This document shows, in pieces, positions 6,055 to 10,926 of a stretch of DNA of 10,926 bases (its first letter is position 1; every line of letters starts with the position of its first letter). Under the pieces are notes generated by a model. The model did no database searches. It saw nothing but the letters and a program-made list of their open reading frames with translations, and had not been told where the DNA came from. The stretch covers positions 1 to 10,926 of the forward strand of contig JADFQH010000036.1 of assembly GCA_022561895.1 (NCBI GenBank), in the 5' to 3' direction. This DNA comes from Methanobacteriota archaeon (GTDB lineage: Archaea > Halobacteriota > Halobacteria > Halobacteriales > Halalkalicoccaceae). The position numbers and the translations under genes were made by a program.

Positions 6055-6715
6055 ATGAACGTTATCGCTGAAATCCAGATCGAGGGGGGACTTCGTTCTC
6101 AGTGAACCCCTCCGGGAGCTCCCGGAGGTCCCCGTGCAGCTCGAACGCGTGATCCCCGCCGGGAATCGAGCAGTACCGTTCATCTGGGTCCATACTGAAG
6201 ACCCCGATCCAGTTGAACAGCGCCTTCGCGAGCCTCGATTGATCGAGGCAGCCACGCAGCTCGATACGTTTCCGGACCGAACGCTCTATCGAATCAAGTG
6301 GTCGGAAGAACCGGACAGCGTTTTCGAGGCGATCAGTTCCCAGCGGGCTGATCTCCTCGATGCGGTCGGTGTTGGAGAGTCGTGGACGTTCGAGCTGCGG
6401 TTTCCAACCCACGAATCGCTGTCGGAGTTCCACGCTCACTGTAAAGACGCGGGTCTGCCGATCGCAGTCAACCGGATCTACCGACCCAGTGATTCGGAGT
6501 CGACCGCTCGCTACGGGCTGACTGATGCCCAGTACGACACACTCGTAAAAGCGTTTGAGGAGGGGTATTTCGATATCCCACGAGAGATCGTGACCAAAGA
6601 GTTAGGCGCACAACTCGGGATTTCGGATCAGGCGGTGACGGAGCGTATCCGGCGAGGTATGACGAACATTCTTACACATATTCTCGTCGTGTCTGACGGA
6701 GAGTCTGACACGTAG
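6055..6715 (+). pseudogene. Second Bat-type HTH regulator, frameshifted near the start
   Basis: From ATG 6055 the protein begins MNVIAEIQIEG, matching MSVIAELTIPG of the paralogue at 5147, and then runs into TGA after 16 codons. Removing one G from the six-G run at 6084-6089 restores a 219-residue frame to the TAG at 6713-6715, close to the paralogue's 218. The restored protein has the same N-terminal domain (WTFELRFPTHESLSEF) and an intact HTH_10 domain with TKELGAQLGISDQAVTERIRR (about 180-200). The rest of the frame has no other defect and normal codon use, so the change is recent or a sequencing error in a homopolymer. Alternatives are a phase-variable switch or translation from GTG 6134, which would lose the first 26 residues. 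Operators and TATA box upstream look intact. Confidence 0.8.
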
Positions 6716-6857
6716 TGTCGGCTCTCGGGGCGCGTGAGTCCGGACTACTGTTGTGAACCACGACCGACGCTACTGCCGTTCGATACCATCATCAGCCGTT
6801 TGTATAAGAATACGCAGAACACACGGCCCACCAAGAGCGTACCACGGAATTTTCGAG

Positions 6858-6881
6858 AAAATATACGAACTGTCAGTTCGT
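6858..6881. promoter_or_regulatory. TATA-like box next to a 17-base inverted repeat
   Basis: AAAATAT (6858-6864) is followed directly by ACGAACTG-T-CAGTTCGT (6865-6881), a perfect repeat with 8-base arms around one central base. This is the layout of a promoter with a repressor site overlapping the transcription start. It would serve the small frame beginning at GTG 6892 on the plus strand. Confidence 0.35.
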
Positions 6882-6891
6882 GGGGTCAGAC

Positions 6892-7008
6892 GTGCCATCT
6901 GCAGGGTTGTTTGGCGCGTTGGGTCTGGTTGTCCCCGAACGTCGTGCAGCTGTAGATACGATCATGCTAATGCTCGTTTATCGTCTGTATATGTATATCG
7001 GTCGTTGA
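6892..7008 (+). CDS. Possible 38-residue membrane micro-protein
   Basis: GTG 6892 to TGA 7006-7008 encodes a short peptide with two hydrophobic halves, AGLFGALGLVV and TIMLMLVYRLYMYI, separated by the turn PERRAAVD. The first base is about 31 bases after a TATA-like box, close to the leaderless distance; GTG 6880 in the same frame is an alternative start. The composition looks like a small helical hairpin membrane protein, or the remnant of a larger one. I do not recognise a family. It could be chance: the frame is short and the surrounding region has no other coding signal. Confidence 0.3.
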   Translation: MPSAGLFGALGLVVPERRAAVDTIMLMLVYRLYMYIGR

Positions 7009-7018
7009 TCTACCTATA

Positions 7019-7090
7019 CTGGCTGGTAACCTGCCAGCAGGGTGTGGGGAAGGGAAGTGGTACGAAGCTACCACCTGCCGCCTGCCCCGC
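7019..7090 (+). ncRNA. Possible structured RNA
   Basis: The stretch can fold into a small hairpin CTGGC/GCCAG (7019-7023 with 7033-7037). A longer two-part stem follows: GTGGGG (7044-7049) with CCCCGC (7085-7090), containing one G-U pair, enclosing GTGGTA (7057-7062) with TACCAC (7069-7074). A TATA-like sequence, TATATGTATAT (6988-6998), lies about 25 bases before the first stem. No protein-like frame uses this stretch. The RNA family is not recognised; it could equally be a decayed repeat. Confidence 0.25.
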
Positions 7091-7273
7091 TTGGTCTGTA
7101 TGGCACGCGCCACCGTCTCCTACGGGACGGGCATTTCTCGCCCGCCCCATCCACCGGTACGAATCGCCACGAGCGGGAGTCTCGTTTCTCTCACAGCGCT
7201 CAGTGAGAACGATCTCACCGACTACAAAACAACACCGCCATCGTCAGAGCCGCTCGTGTTCGACGATTCAGCC
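7091..7273. other. Gene-free stretch with competing hairpins
   Basis: No convincing gene. CGGGC (7129-7133) pairs with GCCCG across a seven-base loop. TCTCAC (7189-7194), GTGAGA (7203-7208) and TCTCAC (7213-7218) allow two mutually exclusive hairpins. These lie past the end of the minus-strand micro-gene at 7274 and could mark the end of its transcript. Confidence 0.3.
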
Positions 7274-7363
7274 CTACTTCGCGCGCGGCGCGAAAAGCCA
7301 CTCAGTCACGAACAACGCGACCGCGAGGGGCACGACGAGCGTGAGGAACAGTATTGGGGACAC
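7274..7363 (-). CDS. Possible 29-residue single-span membrane protein
   Basis: A GTG start at 7363 gives a peptide with one clear membrane segment, SPILFLTLVVPLAVALFVTEW, ending in the basic tail FAPRAK before TAG. Nine bases after a perfect GGAGG (within GGAGGTGA, 7370-7377 on the minus strand) comes the GTG. A TATA-like TTTTTATAG (about 7400-7408) lies about 25 bases further upstream. Promoter, ribosome binding site, start and a sensible membrane peptide line up. Its size and shape resemble small accessory subunits of membrane complexes (for example KdpF- or CydX-like), but there is no sequence match I can name and no such complex nearby. The opposite strand is open over the same bases in an acidic frame, which I regard as the shadow. 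Confidence 0.45.
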   Translation of the reverse strand: MSPILFLTLVVPLAVALFVTEWLFAPRAK

Positions 7364-7459
7364 CAGTATTCACCTCCAAAATATAGCATGTTTAGTAACT
7401 ATAAAAATATACTTATTTTCTGATAGAACTGTCGCACTGTTGTTTGCGGACGGGTCCGT

Positions 7460-7488
7460 AGAAAGCGGAAGGGGCGGGATTCGAACTC
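7460..7488 (-). repeat. tRNA 3'-end-like repeat, copy A
   Basis: On the minus strand this reads as a T loop (TTCGAAT), the 3' side of a T stem (CCCGC) and the 3' acceptor strand (CCCTTCC). The 5' half of the tRNA is missing. The 29 bases are identical to copy B at 7576-7604. Next to it, 7491-7500 and 7514-7523 form a 10-bp stem. Confidence 0.65.
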
Positions 7489-7575
7489 GCCCGGATGTGC
7501 TCGCTATCGCTGCGCGCATCCGGTCTGCCCGAATCCTTTTGTCTCGCTTTCGCTGCTCGTGAACGTACTCGCAGC

Positions 7576-7604
7576 AGAAAGCGGAAGGGGCGGGATTCGA
7601 ACTC
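7576..7604 (-). repeat. tRNA 3'-end-like repeat, copy B
   Basis: Exact 29-base match to copy A, 116 bases away. It is again flanked by an imperfect hairpin (ACCGGG at 7605-7610 with CCCGGT further on) and not by a tRNA 5' half. The T stem on this side is imperfect: one A:C mismatch and one G-U pair. Confidence 0.65.
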
Positions 7605-7674
7605 ACCGGGACGGTCACCCTCACTTCGTTCGGGTGCTGCGACCCGGTTGCTCACATCCGTTCGCAACACGCTA

Positions 7675-7754
7675 CGGAAGGGGCGGGATTCGAACCACGC
7701 GAAACCTGTTGCACAAAACTGTGCGTCGGCGCTCTACCACTGAGCCACCCTTCC
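7675..7754 (-). pseudogene. tRNA-like gene with broken anticodon and T arms
   Basis: The 5' acceptor GGAAGGG (7754 to 7748) pairs fully with 3' CCCTTCC (7682 to 7676). The D arm GCTC-AGTGGTA-GAGC is perfect. The 21 bases at 7675-7695 are shared with copies A and B. Two things are wrong. The anticodon region is 30 bases instead of about 23 and gives no five-pair stem with a seven-base loop; the best fold is GCACA-gttt-TGTGC. The T stem needs a bulged T (GCG-T-GG against CCCGC). No anticodon can be assigned. It is either a decayed tRNA, a tRNA rearranged by integration at its 3' end, or a tRNA with an unrecognised tiny insert. Confidence 0.55.
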
Positions 7755-7758
7755 TGCC

Positions 7759-7775
7759 CGAGTGTACAACACTCG
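7759..7775. repeat. Perfect hairpin with three-base loop
   Basis: CGAGTGT (7759-7765) and ACACTCG (7769-7775) surround ACA. It sits between the tRNA-like gene and the amidohydrolase promoter and has the same build as the hairpins at 792-977. Confidence 0.5.
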
Positions 7776-7805
7776 AAGTCAAGTAACCAGCGGTCAGTCC
7801 CGTCC

Positions 7806-7814
7806 GTATATAAA
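7806..7814 (+). promoter_or_regulatory. TATA box of the amidohydrolase gene
   Basis: GTATATAAA is centred about 27 bases before ATG 7837, a textbook haloarchaeal leaderless promoter and the strongest TATA match in the window. Confidence 0.7.
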
Positions 7815-7836
7815 CGACGGCCGCAGAGGGATTGCT

Positions 7837-9132
7837 ATGCTTCTTTCCGGGACCATCGTCGCCGACGCCTCGACGATCATCGAAGACGGTGCGGTCGTCA
7901 CCGCAAATGACGAAATCGTCGCCGTCGGTGAGGAATTGGATCTCATCGATCGCTACCCTGACCACGAACACCACACGTACGACGTACTCATGCCCGGACT
8001 CGTCGGCGCACACGTCCATTCGGTCCAAAGCCTCGGGCGTGGAATCGCCGACGACACCGCCTTACTTGAATGGCTCTACGAGCATATCCTCCCGATGGAG
8101 GCCGCGATGGGGCCCGAAGAAATGGAAGTCGCTGCCCTCTTGGGATATCTCGAACTCGTCGAAAGCGGCGTTACGACCTGTATCGACCATCTTTCCGTCT
8201 CGCACGCCGACCAGGCGTTCGAGGCCGCACGCCAGATCGGGGTTCGTGGCCTGCTCGGAAAAGTTCTGATGGATAAGGACGCACCCAAGGGGTTGCGCGA
8301 GGACACCGACGAGGCCCTCACAGAAAGCGAGCGACTCATCCGTCGGTACGACGGCGCGAACGACGGTCGGATCCGGTATGCCCTCACCCCGCGCTTTGCG
8401 ATCTCCTGTACTGAAGCCTGTCTACGGGGCGCGCGCGATCTCGCCGACGAGTACGACGTACGGATCCACGTCCACGCGAGCGAGAACCGCGAGGAATGCA
8501 AGGCAGTACGCGAGCAAACAGGGATGGGAAACATCGAGTGGCTCGACGAAGTCGGACTCACCGGTCCCGATTGTGTGCTCGCTCACTGCGTTCACACGAA
8601 CGAACGCGAGCGAGAGATCCTCGCCGAAACCGACACACACGTCGTCCACTGTCCCTCCTCGAACATGAAGCTCGCAAGCGGGATCGCGCCCATCTCAGCG
8701 TACCTCGACCGGGGAATCAACGTCGCGCTCGGCAACGACGGCCCGCCCTGTAACAACACGTTCGACCCCTACACCGAGATGCGCCAAGCAAGCCTTCTTG
8801 GAAAAGTCGACGCGCTCGACCCAACCGTCCTCCCCACACGACAGATCTTCGAGATGGCGACGGTAAACGGTGCACGTGCGGCCGGGTTCGACCGGATCGG
8901 CAAACTACAAGAGGGGTGGCGCGCCGACATCGTCGGTCTGACGACGGACATCGCTCGAGCGACGCCGATCCACGACCTCCTCTCGCATCTCGTTTTCGCC
9001 GCCCACGGCGACGACGTACAGTTCACGATGGTCAATGGCGAAGTGCTTTACGCCGATGGTAGTATAGCGACTGTTGACGCATCGACAGTGAAAAAACGGG
9101 CGAATGAACTGGCGGAAACAGTCGATTACTAG
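7837..9132 (+). CDS. Metal-dependent amidohydrolase (nucleoside deaminase/chlorohydrolase type)
   Basis: The predicted protein has 431 residues. It belongs to the subgroup that contains SAH/MTA/5'-deoxyadenosine deaminases and TrzA/AtzA-type hydrolases. A beta-sandwich start (1-50) is followed by the barrel. Metal-site signatures: MPGLVGAHVH with H59 and H61, HVHASE with H211, H213 and E216, LAHCVH with H250, and LGNDG with D301. VHCPSSNMKLASGIAPI (270-286) is typical of the group. The C-terminus returns to the sandwich (GKLQEGWRADIVGL, 355-368). The likely reaction is hydrolytic deamination of a purine nucleoside or related ring, in salvage of SAM by-products, but the substrate cannot be read from sequence. 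I chose ATG 7837 because the family begins here and the TATA box sits 27 bases upstream. It ends one base before the convergent sdhA. Confidence 0.9.
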   Translation: MLLSGTIVADASTIIEDGAVVTANDEIVAVGEELDLIDRYPDHEHHTYDVLMPGLVGAHVHSVQSLGRGIADDTALLEWLYEHILPMEAAMGPEEMEVAALLGYLELVESGVTTCIDHLSVSHADQAFEAARQIGVRGLLGKVLMDKDAPKGLREDTDEALTESERLIRRYDGANDGRIRYALTPRFAISCTEACLRGARDLADEYDVRIHVHASENREECKAVREQTGMGNIEWLDEVGLTGPDCVLAHCVHTNEREREILAETDTHVVHCPSSNMKLASGIAPISAYLDRGINVALGNDGPPCNNTFDPYTEMRQASLLGKVDALDPTVLPTRQIFEMATVNGARAAGFDRIGKLQEGWRADIVGLTTDIARATPIHDLLSHLVFAAHGDDVQFTMVNGEVLYADGSIATVDASTVKKRANELAETVDY

Positions 9133-9133
9133 A

Positions 9134-10926
9134 CTAATAACTGCGGATCTTCGGCTCGTACGTCTTGTTCTCGCCGTCGAGAATAACCGGTTTAAACCAG
9201 AGTTCGGGCGTTCCGTCGTTCCACGAGAGCAGCGTGTGTTTGAGCCACTTTTCATCCCTACGTTCCTGATATTCGGCGCGCCAGTGTGCCCCACGGAACT
9301 CATCGCGGGCGAGCGCTCCCAAGGTGATGGCTTCTGCCGTATCGATCAGGTTTCGCATCTCGATGGTCTGTTGGAGATCCGTGTTGAAGGTTTTCGAGGG
9401 ATCGTCGACGTACACGTCCTGATACTGCTCGCGCACCTCACGGATGTCCCGAAGTGCCTGTTTGAGCCCCCCTTCGGTCCGGAAGACGTTGACGTTCTGT
9501 GTCATCGTCTTCTGGAGTTTCTCGCGGAGCTCGGCCTGCTGGACGCCCTCGTCTTTTTCCATCAGATGGTCGACGCGGCCCTTTTCGGTTTCGACCGCTC
9601 GATCGACGACCTCGGTGGGTTCGGGGATGACGCTCGCGCCATCGGCGCGTGGCTCCCCACCGTCGGTCGATGCGTGCCCTGATCCGAGGTCGTCGCCGTC
9701 CGAACCGCCGTCTGCCGCTACGTCCTCGTCCGTCTCGACGTGGATCGCGCCGGGTGCGACGGGAGTATCGACCTCGCCGATCTCGCTGTCTTCGGTCCGT
9801 CCAGTTTCGATGATCGCCTCGCCGAGATCCGTACCCGCAGCGTGTCTGCCCGCACGCGCACCGAAGACGGTGAGTTCGGGAAGCGCGTTCCCACCTAACC
9901 GATTCGAGCCGTGAACCGATACACAGGCACACTCGCCGGCGGCATACAGTCCGGAGATACAGGTCTCGCCGTTTTCGTCGGTCTCGATCCCGCCCATCGC
10001 GTAGTGCTGGCCCGGCTTGACCGGCATCGGCTCAACCAGCCCGTCGACGCCCTCGAAATCGCCCGCGAGATGGAGGATGTTTTCGAGGCGGTCGATGATC
10101 CGTTCCTCGCCCAAGTGGCGCATATCGAGATGGACGTACTCGTCGTTGACGCCCCGACCCTCGTTCACCTCGGTGAGTTCCGCACGCGCGACCACGTCAC
10201 GGGAGGCAAGCTCGCCCGAGTTCGAGGCATAGCCGTGTTCGAACATGAATCGCTCGCCACGATCGTTGTACAGAATGCCTCCTTCCCCGCGGACCCCTTC
10301 GGAGATGAGAACGCCCGTCGAGGGCAGTGTGGTGGGGTGGAACTGGATGAACTCCATGTCCTCCATCGGAGCGCCCGCCCGATAGGCCATCGCGGGACCG
10401 TCACCGGTACAGGAGACGGCGTTCGTGGTGTGATCGTAGACCTGTCCGGGTCCGCCGGTCGCGAGGATGACGCCGTTGCGGGCGCGGAAACCTGCGACTT
10501 CGCCGCTCATCACGTCGTAGGCGACGATCCCGTGACACTCGCGTTTCTCGGGATCGGGATCTTCTGTCACTGCCAGTCGGGAAACGTACCACTCGTCATA
10601 CACATGAATCCCGCGTTTGACCACCTGTTGATACAAGGTGTGCAGCAGGTGGTGGCCGGTTTCGGCCCCGGCGTAGGTGGTTCGCGGGAACGAAAGCCCG
10701 CCGAAGGGGCGCTGGGACATTCTTCCATCTTCCTCGCGCGAGAAGGGCATCCCCCAGTGTTCGAGCTGGACCGTCTCCTCGGGACTGTCCTGACAGAGCG
10801 TCTCGATCGCGGGCGCATCACCCAGATAATCGGACCCCTTCATCGTGTCGTAGGCGTGGAGTTCCCAGTCGTCGCCTTCCTGCAAGGCGGCGTTACCTCG
10901 TTGCAAAAGGGTGTTCTGGCTCGTGC
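9134..10926 (-). CDS. sdhA: Succinate dehydrogenase flavoprotein subunit, 5' end missing
   Basis: The frame is open from the window end to TAG at 9134-9136, giving 597 residues; the N-terminal FAD-binding start lies outside. It is the catalytic subunit of respiratory complex II, oxidising succinate to fumarate on the cytoplasmic side of the membrane. Visible family motifs: WELHAYDTMKGSDYLGD; RPFGGLSFPRTTYAGAETGH; the NGVILATGGPGQVY nucleotide strand; EFIQFHPT with the active-site His; ISEGVRGEGG; SRDVVAR with the catalytic Arg; PGQHYAMGG; and HGSNRLGGNALPEL with the substrate-binding Arg. A long acidic, Gly/Asp-rich linker follows (around 9600-9810), as in other halophile SdhA proteins but extended. 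The C-terminal capping and helical domain is intact. The first visible residues, SQNTLLQRGNAAL, do not match the expected SHT...GGINAAL FAD-attachment motif. Confidence 0.93.
   Translation of the reverse strand, partial: TSQNTLLQRGNAALQEGDDWELHAYDTMKGSDYLGDAPAIETLCQDSPEETVQLEHWGMPFSREEDGRMSQRPFGGLSFPRTTYAGAETGHHLLHTLYQQVVKRGIHVYDEWYVSRLAVTEDPDPEKRECHGIVAYDVMSGEVAGFRARNGVILATGGPGQVYDHTTNAVSCTGDGPAMAYRAGAPMEDMEFIQFHPTTLPSTGVLISEGVRGEGGILYNDRGERFMFEHGYASNSGELASRDVVARAELTEVNEGRGVNDEYVHLDMRHLGEERIIDRLENILHLAGDFEGVDGLVEPMPVKPGQHYAMGGIETDENGETCISGLYAAGECACVSVHGSNRLGGNALPELTVFGARAGRHAAGTDLGEAIIETGRTEDSEIGEVDTPVAPGAIHVETDEDVAADGGSDGDDLGSGHASTDGGEPRADGASVIPEPTEVVDRAVETEKGRVDHLMEKDEGVQQAELREKLQKTMTQNVNVFRTEGGLKQALRDIREVREQYQDVYVDDPSKTFNTDLQQTIEMRNLIDTAEAITLGALARDEFRGAHWRAEYQERRDEKWLKHTLLSWNDGTPELWFKPVILDGENKTYEPKIRSY

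Noticed and set aside
5840..6058. 72-residue frame between the regulator genes
   Set aside because: Thr/Ser/Cys-rich translation without fold signals; it overlaps the promoter and palindromes of the next gene.
6134..6715. Second regulator as an intact gene starting at GTG 6134
   Set aside because: The ATG 6055 peptide aligns residue by residue with the paralogue up to the G run, and TATA spacing fits 6055, so the true start is upstream and the frame is broken.
6963..6965. Minus-strand 30-residue frame starting at 6965 after a TATA-like box
   Set aside because: The translation is Pro/Asn/Thr/Arg-rich without structure, and the opposite strand gives a more protein-like peptide.
6753..7562. 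269-residue plus-strand frame
   Set aside because: The translation is rich in Arg, Ser and Cys with no domain pattern, crosses the tRNA-end repeat, and is not acidic as halophile proteins are.
7413..7786. Several short frames containing RGGIRT/GRDSN peptides
   Set aside because: These peptides are the antisense reading of tRNA T arms, a well-known source of false proteins.
9104..9914. Plus-strand frames of 192 and 156 residues
   Set aside because: They are antisense to the well-supported sdhA gene and share no family motif.

Overview
The window looks like a haloarchaeal chromosome (class Halobacteria). Four things point there: the predicted proteins are strongly acidic, codon use is GC-rich, most genes have a TATA-like box about 27 bases before the start codon and no ribosome binding site (the leaderless pattern), and the gene families are archaeal (Dph5, Trm5, HTH_10/Bat-type regulators). 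I cannot fix the genus from the sequence.

Layout. 1-714: 3' part of a gene for a tandem glyoxalase-like (VOC) protein, cut by the window edge. 715-1063: a gene-free stretch holding six perfect hairpins, all with three-base loops. 1064-1885: UppP/BacA-type polyprenyl-diphosphate phosphatase, meeting a VanZ-family membrane protein tail to tail (9-base overlap). VanZ (1877-2284) overlaps the end of diphthine synthase dph5 (2253-3050), so the two look like one minus-strand operon. dph5 is divergent from trm5, the tRNA m1G37 methyltransferase gene (3136-4161). tRNA-Thr(CGT) follows at 4237-4309.

4310-7836 is different in character: AT-richer, gene-poor and rich in repeats. It holds a small acidic protein gene (minus strand), a structured sequence resembling the right end (omega-RNA end) of an IS200/IS605-type element, two tandem Bat-type HTH regulator genes, two possible micro-protein genes, possible structured RNA, and three copies of a tRNA 3'-end-like sequence on the minus strand. 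The third copy belongs to a tRNA-like gene with abnormal anticodon and T arms. The second regulator gene is broken by one extra G in a run of six. The 10-base palindrome TGGTATACCA occurs twice upstream of the first regulator gene and once upstream of the second, and is the best candidate here for a shared operator. I read the stretch as a decayed accessory island between core genes.

7837-9132: a metal-dependent amidohydrolase of the deaminase/chlorohydrolase type with a clear promoter. It is convergent, one base apart, with the minus-strand succinate dehydrogenase flavoprotein gene sdhA (9134-10926), whose 5' end lies outside the window.

How the genes work together. trm5 and dph5 both serve translation (tRNA position 37 and the EF-2 diphthamide), next to a tRNA gene. 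UppP and VanZ are both membrane proteins linked to lipid-carrier and envelope functions. SdhA is a core respiratory/TCA enzyme. The two Bat-like regulators probably act locally, on their own promoters or on each other's. This is inference from the shared palindrome.
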